Below, in pieces: positions 10,412 to 22,945 of a stretch of DNA of 64,000 nucleotides (within the stretch, counting starts at the first letter, position 1; every line of letters starts with the position of its first letter). The notes below the pieces were generated by a model. It was given only the letters and a program-made list of their open reading frames with translations, was not told the origin of the DNA and searched no databases. The translations under genes and the position numbers were made by a program. The stretch lies in contig JAJJXM010000027.1 in assembly GCA_024516155.1 (NCBI GenBank), positions 304,001-368,000 on the forward strand, written 5' to 3'. The stretch is from Pyronema omphalodes (Eukaryota > Ascomycota > Pezizomycetes > Pezizales > Pyronemataceae).

Positions 10412-12700
10412 CAAATATTATCAAACTGCCTTAGCTGATATGTAGCTGATATTGTTATGTACATAGATTAAGTAGACTAAACCTGCCTAATCATAAGACC
10501 CAAAGTGAAAAAAAAAAAACAAAATTCAATACATATCATCAACATTCCGTTCAACCGATTCTTGAAAAGGCAGAAATTAAATTCCTAGAAAGAAGTCGAC
10601 TGATAATACCTGCGCTACGCACTGCTGTCTTTATGAATCAGGTACATATGTTCATATGTATCTATGTACGCCTCTTTTTGATTATATCGGGTTACATAAT
10701 AGGTTTGGAGCTTAGAGCTTGGTTTGGTTTTTTGCACTGAGTTTTGACATTGCAAATTTGCAACGGTCTGTTGTCACGGGATCAAGATTAGGTCAGTGGG
10801 TATACTGTATACTGTATACATACATAGAAAAGAAAATTGCACCATCAGTTGCGGCGAGTAGCCTTGGGAAGGCTTTGAAGTGTTTTTTTCCGGACGGTGG
10901 TCACCGTAGTGGTAAAGCAAGCCTCAAGAGTTAAGTGCACCTAGAAACCGCCATTGCGTGTCAGGTAGAAAATAACTTGGGGGATACATATTGGAAACTT
11001 TTTGTGAATATCGGAGAGTTTTGGAACTACTGGCAATAAGCTTTGCGTTTATGGATAGATAATAGCAGAGTTAATGAAAGGGGAATAAAACAAAGGTTAG
11101 AGTCAGAGTTCGAGTTGAAGTTGAAGTGTTCTGCGGATATGGTTGGTTTTATTTGCATGTTGTTCTTTAAAACTTCTGTGCATTGAAAGCTCCGAGAGAC
11201 ATTTTTTTAGTACAGATTATATGAAACATAATCACCTCTTAAGTTTCAAAAAATACCGGCGTCGGTTAAACATGTTATAGTGATGTAAACACGGCACAGG
11301 TAATTAGGGGGATAATAACAAAGCCATGAAACAAATCTTTAACGCCAACGTACTGAGTTTCCGCGGAGTAAATCAATGTCTAGAGCTGTGATTCGTTTAC
11401 TTATTAACGAAGTTAACGCATTAACCGCTCCAACGCAAAGTACAATCGAAACCACATTACATCCAGCAGGTCAAAATTTACACAGCATGACTGTATATCT
11501 GTATAGCCGCATAGCCGCATAGCATGTAGTCACATATCCCTCTCAAACCATCCCCCCGAATCTCTAAACCAAAGTACTTGAGTAAACTTCAAATAAACAA
11601 AACCTTAATTCTCCGCCCTATAATACAATAGGTCATCGATTTTCTCCTCTACCCTATATTTCCTGTCTACTCAGTACCCATCTTTTTCCACTCCTCGGAA
11701 CACATTGTCCAAAGGTAAGCCTTGTGGAGCTTTACCAGGTTTCTCCACTCTTTACCAAGCCCTGTCTATACCTGCCAAGTCGCTAAAGCACCCAATTGTC
11801 ATACTGTCAGACTGTCAGGTCAACAGCAGCACTCAAAGCAATCCTAGTAAATAATCCCAGTCTCAATTCCCCAGATCTAGGATATTCGGGATCTCGGATA
11901 CGAGTGACGACATATGTACGCACCGACACTGTAACGATAATTAGGCGCGGGGAACTATATACATGTAGATATGTATTTTTTTCACAGGAATTGAATAGAC
12001 GCGAGTGTGGCTAGATAGTTTGATACAAATTTCTGGATATTGATTATTCAAACTGTGATGAAAACTTGAAAGGTTAAGTGATGACCGTGGGCAGTAGATC
12101 TTTATGCTCTCAAGTATAACTATTGTCTTGTAACTTTGAGGTGAATATGGATAATGGCAATTGGCTAAGGGCTCCATATGATGCTATACAGATGTACAGG
12201 CTCATTTTGTTTTAAGGTACTTGAGTCTCAGGTGCACTACATGTAGAGGAGAGTAGAATAGAGTATCCAGGTAGAGCATATACATCTACATACATGACAT
12301 ATACATGCAGTTGATCCCAAAATCTTTAGAATCCCTGGAAAATTAGATATAACCGTTTCAGTTCATTTACCAGTGGTATGGTTTTTATGTACACACAGTA
12401 TGCAGCTGGGTTCTTGGATAAGCATAAGCATAAGAAGATTGCATACACACAAACATATACATAGACTTTATTTTTGAATCCTTTTATTTTCTGTGCTAAA
12501 GATTTCAATTTCCTTTTAATTCCCTTTTATTTATTTATTATTTCTTTCCATTTATTTTCCGACCCCATGGATGTTTATGAACATCTTCTTCAAAGTCCGG
12601 AGAAATCGGAGTTTCGGTTATCGAGATTCCATAACCACACACCCCGGTCCCTACCTATCCCGGCCGGGATATGGACATGTCAAAAAAACTCTCAAAAACT

Positions 12701-12705
<5 letters not shown>

Positions 12706-12734
<29 letters not shown>
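12706..12734. repeat. Poly-T run of 29
   Basis: Uninterrupted T run read directly. It makes a poly-Phe open frame that is not a gene. Confidence 0.9.
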
Positions 12735-12737
<3 letters not shown>

Positions 12738-12774
12738 ACGTTTTAGGTTCTGTTGTGGAATGATGCCATAACCT

Positions 12775-12798
12775 GGACTTGGACTTGGACTTGGACTT
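12775..12798. repeat. 6-bp tandem repeat (ggactt, 4 copies)
   Basis: Four perfect hexamers, followed by related GACTTC words further right (12890-12910). Confidence 0.85.
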
Positions 12799-13570
12799 CC
12801 GACTTCGGCCAGGCTGAGGTACGGTGAGGTGAGGTGAGGGATCCCCGCCCGGCCCCGAAAACAGAGATTTCAGATTTCGGGCTTCAGCCTTCAGACTTCA
12901 GACTTCGCTTGTGTCGTCATGACAGATGACACGGATTGACATTTGCCACAGGCCCATAGCCACCACCCCACGGCGACGCCATCCCGATTCCCGATTGCTG
13001 TCTGACAGTTGCGTTTGGGGATTCTAACCTTTAACTCCCTACCATGATCTATCTATATACGGAAGGTATCTGTAGTAGATTCTGTTCTTCAATTCTTCTG
13101 TTCTTCAATTCTTCAAGCTTCGGACTTTCCTCGAAAGGAAAAGGTAAAGAATGAGATGAGGAATTGTTTGTAATACCATTCACCATATATACATACCACT
13201 ATAACTCTATGATTTCGACAACAAAATTCTATTTCCGTACCTTGTATACCGTAGATGAGATTTCTGCCGATCTTTCTGTCCAGACTCCAGAACCTCATGA
13301 TGGTGGTTAAGTTGTGAACCTTACCGTACCGTATGTCCCGGGCATATTTTTCCCTCAGGCTGCTGCTGCGCTTTTTCCACGGAGAACTGGCTAAGTATGG
13401 TGCTGGTGCTGCTGCCTGCACCAAACTCTAGATCCTTTAGTTACCGCAGAAAGCATCGGCTCGGATGCTTCGCGTCGCATAGGATACGATACGATATTCT
13501 TACATACGGACCATGGTGGACCGTGCCGAATTAGAAAGCCTGGGTATGTATATACATAGCATGTAAAAAA

Positions 13571-13618
13571 TGCTGATGCTGATGCTGGCTGATGCTGGCT
13601 GATGCTGATGATGATGCT
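13571..13618. repeat. GCTGAT/GCTGGCTGAT tandem array
   Basis: Interspersed 6- and 10-bp units (tgatgc, tgatgctggc) across 48 bases, with a GATGAT end. Confidence 0.8.
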
Positions 13619-16600
13619 TAGGAACTTTCACTAAGAAGACGTATCGATGGTACTCTAGTCTCTAGTTTTTTAGTTGAGAGATTCAGGGAAAATGCACCAT
13701 CATACATGCACCAGCGGTTTTTTTTTTAAGCATGGCGAAGAAGGGTGAACCTGGTCAGAGTGCTGGGTGCGTTGGACCGTTGGTGAAGTTGAAGATGTGT
13801 GCACTAGATGAATTAGGGTTTAGACTTGTACTAGCCGGTGCTTGGCTGCATATTCTGGGCTTGGGCTCCCTGGGCTCCCCGGGCTCCCTTCAAAGAAAAG
13901 CTAAACTTGACTAACACCATTTTCGTCTTAGACCGCGTCTTTCGCGGGTTTTTGAGGCTTTGACGACGATGGTGGTTTGAAGATCGTGCTAACTTCTTTT
14001 GGTCAATGGTTCATGGTTGAACCATCATACGTACACGGTACAGTACGCTTGGCCTGCCCTGGCTAGAAACACTAAACACCGAATTCCAGTTGTTTGGTGT
14101 TGGGTCCAGAATTAACTGAGACATCATTTTCACCGTTTTGCTGATCTTGAATTTCTTTGATCTCCTCTGGTTTTTGCCTTTTGTCCGTCTTTGGTTACTT
14201 TGGATATATAGCTCACAAAGTTGTTGGTATGTATGGGCAAATGTAACAACGGAAATGTTACATCCGATCTAAACGATGATGGTTGCACATGCTCATACAT
14301 AGATGTATGTACTATGATGTCGGGTTTACCGGCTGTGCATACATATCAATCCTACGGTTTGATAAACTATTACGTTTTACATACCTTCGGAATTCCTATT
14401 ATTTGGTAACCGATGGACTTACATATGGTGGTGCGCCACTGGAATCAAATCACTGGGTCTGTTGGTGTTGGTTGTTGGAATTCATCCGCGAACGTTGTAT
14501 GAGCATACAGGCATAATTAGTGAGCATATGATATGCAGTGGGACGAACCCCCCTCGCCGTGGTGAGACTTTTCTTGTCCTGTTGGTAACCATAACCATAG
14601 TCCTGTCACGATATTTGATCATTGGGAATTTTACATACCAATTACCTATTTCTCGGGTCGGCGACGGCGACGGTGTTGGCGGGTTATATTCCTTCGGAAA
14701 TTATGGTGTTGTTGAAGAATCCTGAATTCTATTCCATTCCATTACTTCGGTTATCATCGACGCTTCATATCATCCTTTGTTGGAATTTCTGGAATGAATT
14801 ACTTGTAGCGAGCTGTTATGAAAAACGAATTACTTACCTCGGCCGGGTCCGGTGAATGGATCCAGTGTCACATCTTGAGAGAGGAAGATTGCGCACGGTT
14901 GCCGTGAAACGAACCGCGCGCAGATGAGCAACGCGAACGATGGGAAAACAAAATGAGCAGGGAGGAGTAGGTGCGCATCATTAACCGAGCGAGGTTGCGT
15001 AGAGTGGGGGGTGAGGGGGGTAAGAGGGGAGGAAAGCGGGAGGGTGAGGGGGAGAAAGGGGAGGGAGGGGGGGGGAGGCGGTAGGCGGGAGTATGTAGCA
15101 CCATAGTCTGTCTACCCTAAGCCAATTCCTTTGGCTTAACGGGGCCAACCCTTAACAGATCTTCAGAAGTAGCCAAGCTCCAACTTCCACCTCGTTCCAC
15201 TTTTCGTACATACTCGTGCACCGGACAAACATTTATCTCCTTTTCTTTTTACTTTTTTTTCCGCAAAGACCAAGGGAAAAAAAAAAACGCAAAGCCCACA
15301 ATCGCCTACTACTGTACTCTAATTAATAACAAATCGCCTTGACAGCTACCATCTTCACCACCATCTTTAAAGTTACGCAATTGACATCGCCCCAAAAATG
15401 CACTGACCAAGCGGTGACCGGATAAATTTGAAGGCTTGAAGTTGCCCAGCAAAAGTTGGAAGCGAGAAGCCGGGGAGAGAACCGTTAAGCCAACACCCTA
15501 ACCCGGACGGGCATGTCTCCATGGTATATACGGTACTCCCCGTTTGAACTTTGAGCTCAAGAACTTGCGTGCTTGCGTGCTTCTGTGCTTGCATACTTGC
15601 GCGATAAACCACCACAACCTCCTACTCCTACCTAGAGAACTGAAAACTCCAAGGCTTCTTCCGTATCCTCCGTATGTAAACGAAAGGTAAGATCCGGCGC
15701 AAATCCCACATGTTCGCTCATCTCCATGGTACCGGTGCGCCGGCGGTATAAAACAGTTGACTTAAAAAGAAAAAGAAAGGGAAAGCACAGAAAAGGAAAG
15801 GGAAAGATCACCATGCACTCCCATTATCCTACAAGAAAACGTGGTTCTCTGTAGCCTGTAGGTATCTTGGGACTCGATGCACCATCCCAGCGTAACACGT
15901 TCTTCTCGAGGAAAGGAAATATAGCTTAGCTTAGCTGTGTAGCTGGGGATAGCTAGATAGCTATACACATTATAACCGTTAATCGTCAACGTGCTCTTAT
16001 ATAGATAGCTATAGTTGGCGGCTATACAACGTGCTCCTACATAGCTAGTAATATATTTACATAGATACAGACATAGAAATGGCTATTGATATCTCAAGCT
16101 TCTTTTCCTTTCCAACATAAAATATGATACCCGTCAGTCTGCAGTTCGATTCTCCAGGTACATCTCGGGCTCTTAAAAATTCGGGGAAATTTACATATGT
16201 TTTTTGTACTTTTTATTTTCGCCGAAAACTTGGTGAAATCTTTGTGAAAGTTTTGTGGGGCTTTGTAGCGCCTATATATATAGGTGATACTGGTGAGTAC
16301 GAAATTCGAACGTTATCATCACATGAATCATATAAATCATTATCTAAAAAAGTGGTTATGTACTGCTATGTAGCACCCTACTCTATGCCATACTTAATTA
16401 ATAAGGCCTTGTATGTACGCCATTATATACACCATACAGCGTCCAGCCTCAATAATAAACAATAAGCATAATATAATATATATCTAACAAATCTTTCTCC
16501 TCAAATCTTTTTTGACAATTGTAACTAACCATCATAACCAGCCGGTCAGTTCCAGTAATATCATCTCTTTATGTCTTTTGATTCAAATACGTAGCTAGCA

Positions 16601-16779
16601 TACATAGCAGCATTGGATTTATGTAGTTGCCTATGCAACTATTACTGTATGACAAATTTTTCACATCTCTTCACTTTTTCCTCGCTTCCGTTTTTCCTCG
16701 CTTCCCTTTTCCGCTTCATTAATGCTCCAACCTACCGAAATTACTCCAAATAAGGCTTCAATCCGATTCGATATCTTCC

Positions 16780-16828
16780 CGCATCTCGCATCCCGCATCT
16801 CGCATCTCGCATCTCGCATCCCGCATCC
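16780..16828. repeat. 7-bp tandem repeat (cgcatct/cgcatcc, about 7 copies)
   Basis: Seven head-to-tail heptamers alternating T or C in the last position. It is followed within 150 bases by a GAGATTT array and a duplicated 22-bp block (about 16,865-16,905). Confidence 0.85.
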
Positions 16829-18512
16829 TCAACGTAAGGCGTCCCGAAAAGAAAACAAAATAAGCGGAGATATCATCTTACGAACTGGAGATATCATCTT
16901 ACGAACGGGAAATTGGAGATTGAAGATTGGAGATTGCGGATTGAGGATTTGAGATTTGAGATTTGAGATTTGAGATTTTAGATTTGATTCCCTTGATCCC
17001 CTTGATCCTCTCCTCCCGCCCTTTTTTTTTTATTGATTTCCGTGTCTTTAATGTTTCCGCCTCATATCTGAATCATAGTATACATTGTTAACACCCCGGA
17101 CGTAACATTTGTACCATCATACATCATACATCATACATCATATATGTAGTTTCCCGTTTTGTGTTCCATATATATATAACTATCGTTATATTATCCTTAA
17201 GCTCGGGTACTGTATATATACATCTCGATACGGTATTAGAAAATTACACATCGACATCGACATCAAGATATAAAGTTATGAAGCTATTAAGTGAAAATGA
17301 AAATGAAGATCAAGGCGGCAGAATCCTGAGTCCTGAGTCCTGAGTCCAGACGTCGACAGTTAGGCGGCAGGGCAGAAGGACGGGAGGACGGGAGGGCGGG
17401 AAGGCGGGAGGACGGTTCGGCAACAGCAACGCATTATCAAACCCGGAACTTCACAACAGGGCTCGTCAGGGCTCGTCAGGGCTCCCGCTCCTATGTATGT
17501 ATGCACAACATGTTCATAACTGTACCCCGGATATTTCACAGCCTCAGCTCCACAGCGGCCAGCCTCACAGCCTCACGCTACCCGCTACCCGCTAATTATG
17601 TACTAGCGTTGCCCTGCCCTGTCTTGTTGAGGTGAGGTGAGGTGAGACTGTACCACGGCCACCAAAACTTACCCCGGTATCCCGGTCGCCTAGCTCGCAG
17701 CAGCCTCGTGAACTATGTCAGGCAGCGGACTATATACATACCCAGCTAGATCGGGTCAGGATAGGACTAAGGACCGAGGTCAACCGTCGAGTTTCTATGT
17801 ATGGTGGTATGGTTGCCTTCAACACAAATTTCACGGGCTTGGCGGAAAAGAAAAGATCTCGAACACACGCTAACTTTTGTATGTATGAAATTTTTTTTTT
17901 GTACATATGCTGGATGAGGTATGTTGCGTGTTAAACGAGGTGGTTAGTATGCCTGGGTCTGTTAAGCGAGATTGTGGTGGGCGGTAGTGCATTGGGATTT
18001 TGGGACTATGGTATGGTATGGTGATTAAAGGGCGGTTTTGGAGGATGGTATGGTGGATATGTTTGATAGAGTGTAAGATGGAGGATAGTGTGGAGGATGG
18101 ATGGGGTTTGTTTGTATTCGAATGCCCGGTTTGAAATGATTGAGATGCTTCAAGACTGTAATGGCAGAGGATGATGAATGAACCGGAATCCTAAAAGTGT
18201 AATAAATATAGATCAATATATTTGTATCAACACTGCTGGCTCAAGAAGTAGGAGTAGAAGCAGAAAATGAATGTTTGAAGAGGAACTTCTACATGCATAA
18301 ACTGGAAAAGGCAAACCCATTTCAACACAAAAACACAAACGAAAAACTAAAGCCAGAAATCGAGGTAGGACTCACAAGAATGAAAAGTAACTGAGAGTTA
18401 TCATTGTATATACGGGTATATACAGCAGAGAAGTAATCAGTAACGCATACAATATTTTCTATTTCATATCATTGTTACATATACCTACTCATGTGTATAT
18501 ATACGGTACCGT

Positions 18513-18573
18513 GACAAAAGTGACCGTCACTTTTCTGTGCTAAGCGCCGCGCAGGATGACGGTCACTTTTGTC
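18513..18573. repeat. 61-bp inverted repeat with perfect 17-bp arms
   Basis: Left arm 18513-18529 reads gacaaaagtgaccgtca. Right arm 18557-18573 is its exact reverse complement. The 27-bp loop is GC-rich. The left arm also overlaps a second near-palindrome centred on GTGACCGTCAC (18516-18534), so AAAAGTGAC half-sites occur three times. It could be a cruciform, a protein-binding array or the remnant of a short inverted-repeat element. Confidence 0.85.
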
Positions 18574-19069
18574 CAGCACCTCGTACACTGTCCTTACTCC
18601 ATCTTTTTCTCCCATCTAATAAGAATTCGAACGTTATAGCAATGCCGAAGAGTTTAGACCTGATATACCATACATAATACATATACAACCTATCGATATC
18701 TGCAACTCTGCAACTCAGTGAGAGATAAACAGAGACATAGACATAGACCCCCTTATCAACAAAAAGCCAATAATCCAACTCCGTATAACACAGCCAGCTG
18801 ATATCCCGAATAGTTTTTCATACACATACTTCCTTATATACCTGTCTGTAAATAACAAAAAAAAGTACACATATATATAAAGCGAAACGAAACTCAACGA
18901 AAGTTCCCAGATAAGAACACCATATGTAGCAGGATAAGTCACTACTGTAGAAAAACACACCTCCCCTCCCTAACCCCCCCTTCCCCGCACACCCCGCAAA
19001 CACAGCACCCTTAACCCATCACAATCCGTATGATCTGTATGATACATATCGCTACGTAGCTTCCTTCCA

Positions 19070-19089
19070 CCCCCCCCCCCCCCCCCCCC
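19070..19089. repeat. Poly-C run of 20
   Basis: Uninterrupted C run, read directly. Confidence 0.9.
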
Positions 19090-19536
19090 TCCAAAAAAAA
19101 TCGCTTTTTAGCTCCATAATACATAGCTCCAAAACGCCACCATGCACAACATACATGATACGATAAGATCTGGTATGTGAAAGGAAGGGAGGAAGGAATG
19201 TGATATGTATATATGGCATCATATGGAGAAAATTTTTTCACTGTATGTTATGTATGTAATCCGGGGATGAGATAACGGGGTATGGGGGGAGGGGGGGGGG
19301 AGGGGTATGTAAGGAAGATGCTGTGGAATGAATACGGATTTTGAACTATGAACTATGAACTGTGTTGTGCATGAGACCTTGGGTTATGGATGATAGTTTG
19401 ATGGGTTTGAGGATTTTGGTGGTTTGTTTTGATGGAAATGAAAGAAGTGAAAGAGGAGATAACGATAACGCCTGAGATCTCGTACGGAAACTTATTGTCC
19501 GATCAATGAAAAACAACATAATTTTTCCTTCTTGCC

Positions 19537-19564
19537 TTTTTTTTTTTTTAAAAAAAAAAAAAAA
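19537..19564. repeat. T13-A15 foldback
   Basis: Thirteen T directly followed by fifteen A, a perfect self-complementary run with no loop. Read directly. Confidence 0.9.
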
Positions 19565-20382
19565 TAGCATGGTTGTTTTGGCGGGGTTGTTTCATGAAGA
19601 ATATGTATGGCCGGCTGAAATGAATCCCTGGCTCTTCAGCCTTCCGGGTAGCCTTCTCTCTCTCTTTCTCTCTCTCTTTTTCTACTTTCTCTTCCACCAG
19701 CCTTGGAACCCAGCGACCAGCCGACCTTGTTAACCTAGCCTTACCCATTCTTTCCACGCTACTTACTATCCTCAATGCCTCCCTCCAGGCTCCATACTCC
19801 AGCCAGTCTCGCAGTCCGTCTAAGTAATCCGTAGGGTAACAACCCGCATTCATTCACCTATGTCTTCATGATTCACCAGCAGCGACCCCCGCGGGACCCA
19901 CCAGACCACCAAGCCAACGACACCACCAGCACCACCACCACCACCACCAGTCCACTATGTAGCTAACGACGCAACTAACAATGTCTCGCTATATATGTAT
20001 CCATCTCAAAGGTCTCGTGTGATGATGATTCGTAACGTAAAGTTACATATGATCCGGAACTTAAAATGAGTTATATAGCAACAAGTGAATGTGTACGGTA
20101 GACCAACCAGTCAACCAGCCAGACATACAGATACATAGCCGAATTGATAGTCGGCCATACAGACGGATTATTTGGACAACGGTGGGGATTTATTTCGTGT
20201 CATAGGTCGAGAAGGAATCATCGTGAGTGGTGTATGTTGTACATGCTGGTGTTGATACATATGGACTGATGGGTTCGATGTACCGGAGACAGTCGTGGTT
20301 TGAGAATGGTGAACGGTGAACGGTTTGGCTATGTATCCACATAACCTACATAGGCTACATAGGCTACGTGTTCTGTGTTCTG

Positions 20383-20416
20383 TGTTCATCTGTTCATCTG
20401 TTCATCTGTTCATCTG
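20383..20416. repeat. 8-bp tandem repeat (tgttcatc, 4 copies)
   Basis: Four perfect copies plus TG, preceded by TTCTGTG duplications and a duplicated TAGGCTACA block. Confidence 0.85.
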
Positions 20417-21500
20417 CTTGTTCGTTCGTCTGGTCTTCGGTTCGTCGGTTCATCCACACCTACGGCACCCCGTTTTTTTTCAAAAACCGTTTTTCATTCC
20501 TGGAATACATATCAGGACTGTCATATGTAGAGATCTTCATATGTACGCTTAGATCATGATTATAATTCCTTCAAAAAAAAGGGTTCCTTTATCACTTGCA
20601 GAGCGTTGCATTACAGCAGCATTATAACTGCAGGTTCACAATCCGTCGTGTATGTATGTGGTCAAAATACATATGATACATACTCGGAGAAGATACATAC
20701 ATACAGGTAACTGCCATATCCATCATAACTGTCTGGTACCATACAAAAGCCGTATATGGATTGTCCTTGCGGTTTACGGTCTGTACTCGTCAAGGAATTT
20801 AAACTAGTTAGGCCGCATGGTCTATGTGGCCTAACCGACCAGCAAGTGAAATTTCTTGGTCTTGAACTACTGTACGCTCGGACTGCGGACTGCGTCTATG
20901 GATCCCCCCTCCCCTCCTCTCACCCCCTCTACCTCCCCCAAGACTTCTCCAAGATATCCCTAAAGATTTCTCTAAAGGCCCTCTAACGGTCCTTAGAGGT
21001 TCCTTGGAGGTTCGCCAAAAACTTTAGATAGAGACGGTTATGAGGAAATTTGGCTGCAGAATTTAAGTGGAAAATAACGGGGGAGATGTCAGGCACGCTG
21101 CAGGCTTACCTTTCTTAATTGCCCTCAACGTCGGCACTGAGGAATATAGTGAGGGATCGTGAGAAAATTTTTGGTGTATGTATGTCTAAAGTATGTAATG
21201 CAGTCACCTCTCTGCTAGAGTAGATGCTTTTCTTTGTCACTTGATATATTCGCAATACCTTCCTTCTTCACTAGTACACTCGGTGGTCAGGCTGTAAATT
21301 CCGTGATGAAGATGCCGGCATGATACAGTCACTTTGTATATACCCGCTGCATGTCGTACCCATGGATGTCTACGGATGTTTCTGTACTGTATGTATACGG
21401 ATGTATATGAGTATTCTGTTCTCGCGGTGCGTACTCTATGACTGTGGGGTAGGTATGTACCTTCTCTTCTCCTTCTTTTCGATTCGAGAATGTTTCTCAT

Positions 21501-22945
21501 CACGGATAGTGTTTACCCCAACATTTCTGTAGCTGTCAGGCATAATCTCGATGACCTGGAAGGCGTCACCCTTACCAGCACCGTCTCAGCACCGGTTCAG
21601 CTACGGCTCAGCTAGTACTCTCAGATACAGCCCACACCGCCGCCTCCGCACTGCGGGGAAGGTAAGGTCATGCAGTTGCTCCGCTGTTGCGAGGACAACC
21701 ACCAAAACAGTCTGTGTTGTTTCCAGGTGGAGTTTGGATCCGGACACTTTGCTCGGTCTTGTGGTCAATGTGATGGTGGTGGTGTTACTGCTGCTGTTGT
21801 TGTTGTTACTTCTTCTCCTCCTCCTGCTGCTGCTGCTGCTGCTTCTTGCTGCTCGCTCCTGCTGTGCTCAACTCTGCTGCTGTTGCGCTCACTACTGCAC
21901 TCACACGCAGGAAGGAGAAAAAAGGCTAACGCCTCTGAACTTTGAAGGTGAAGCTGCGGACAGATGTAGCTCAAAGAACTAAGTATGTAGCACAGGACTC
22001 TAGCGGAGCCCAGCTAAGCAGTCTAACCGAGCTAAGACGACACCAACCGCACCGCATCAACGCCAGACGATCCCTGTTCTCACTGCCCTCTCGCCCTCGC
22101 ACTTGCTCAAGCAGCACCTCTCCCCCCCGGCCCAGCACAGCAACTTTCACTTTCTCCCACTTCTTTCCCCCCCCCCCCTCTCACTCCCCCAGCATCCACT
22201 TCCACCTAGCAGTCACCCACCCCCAGTAGTAACCCAACCCTACCCCGGTCTCCCTCGTCACCTCTTCGTTGTCCTGCGCGCCTTGCTGTTTTCGCACCAC
22301 ACACACCCTTCTTTCCCTCCAGACATCCCAAACCTCCACCCACCCTCCACCTTCAGCTGCGCAACAAAACAAAAAAAAGGAAAAAAAAAAAAGAAAAAAG
22401 AAAAAAAAAAGAAAAAAAAAAACATAAACAAACAGCCCCGGTCTTCCAAGCGACATTCCATGCCTGCCACTCTTCTTCCCTTATGTTTGTCATTCGCGTT
22501 CCGCAAGCCCCTCCCCCAGGGCTAACGCTCCGTTCCAGGCCAACTGCATGGGTTAGAGCCAAAAATACTGACGGTCAACACATGGCCTTGTGGCTTGTTA
22601 CTTGCACCAGCAGCGAAGTGTAAAGACTGGAACGAAACTACGACCCATGCAATCTAGCTGCATCGCCCGTCCTCACTCCCCACCCTCCCAAAATCATAAA
22701 ATATCTAACACCCTGGTCGAGATGTGCACGGCTGAGCGACAGATACATAAACACGAGAGACCCCCGAGGCCTAGCAGGGCGCCTTATTGTCATTGTCAGT
22801 TACAAAGTTGCGAACATCATCACCATCAGAAGTCAGCGAAGACTCTCCACATTACTTATAATTCTCACTCCCGCCCTACGTCGGACCTCAACAAGGAACT
22901 CCCACCGATAATCACCTAACCTTCAAAACTTTAAACAACGCAATC
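21501..22945 (+). promoter_or_regulatory. Long putative promoter/leader of the kinase gene
   Basis: The composition changes from the desert to CT/CA-rich DNA. A CTG/CTT-rich tract lies at about 21,780-21,860. C-rich pyrimidine blocks follow at 22,090-22,330, with ten C at about 22,169-22,178. An almost pure purine run (A with scattered G) lies at 22,367-22,422. This resembles the long, pyrimidine-rich 5' regions of fungal regulatory genes. Splice-like signals (GTAAGG near 21,662 and TTTCCAG near 21,726) could mark a leader intron. Transcription start and splicing are inferred. Confidence 0.4.
22647..22919 (+). other. Upstream ORF candidate, 90 codons, ending 26 bases before the kinase start
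   Basis: An ATG at 22647 opens a 90-codon frame (starting MQSSCIARPHS, ending near DLNKELPPIIT) that stops at 22919, just before the kinase ATG at 22946. A second, 13-codon frame with ATG at 22582 lies upstream. The peptide is Ser/His/Pro-rich with no domain. If the leader is transcribed, both would be met by scanning ribosomes first. Whether it encodes a peptide or only tunes translation cannot be told. Confidence 0.35.

Larger units (their letters stand above)
6378..21500. other. Gene desert 1: microsatellite-rich, no convincing gene
   Basis: About 15 kb without a frame I can assign. The DNA is AT-rich and full of short tandem motifs (TACATA/TATGTA-type words throughout), minisatellites, homopolymers and low-complexity CT/GA tracts. 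Open frames rarely exceed 100 codons and have low-complexity or hydrophobic AT-driven composition. I looked for tRNA box A/B pairs, transposase or reverse-transcriptase motifs and found none. The stretch could hold long regulatory DNA or non-coding transcripts for the kinase gene at its right end, but the sequence alone does not show this. Confidence 0.6.

Noticed and set aside
12474..12771. Phe-rich frames through the poly-T tract
   Set aside because: Created by homopolymer T; no start context or domain.
14868..15104. Pro/Ser-rich 78-codon minus-strand frame
   Set aside because: Comes from a GGGGAGGG low-complexity tract; not gene-like.
21551..21982. 143-codon frame with long Leu and Val runs
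   Set aside because: Produced by CTG/CTT repeats in the kinase leader; all frames there are open because of the repeat.
22181..22562. Three overlapping minus-strand frames with poly-Phe
   Set aside because: Complement of the purine A-tract in the leader; no protein character.
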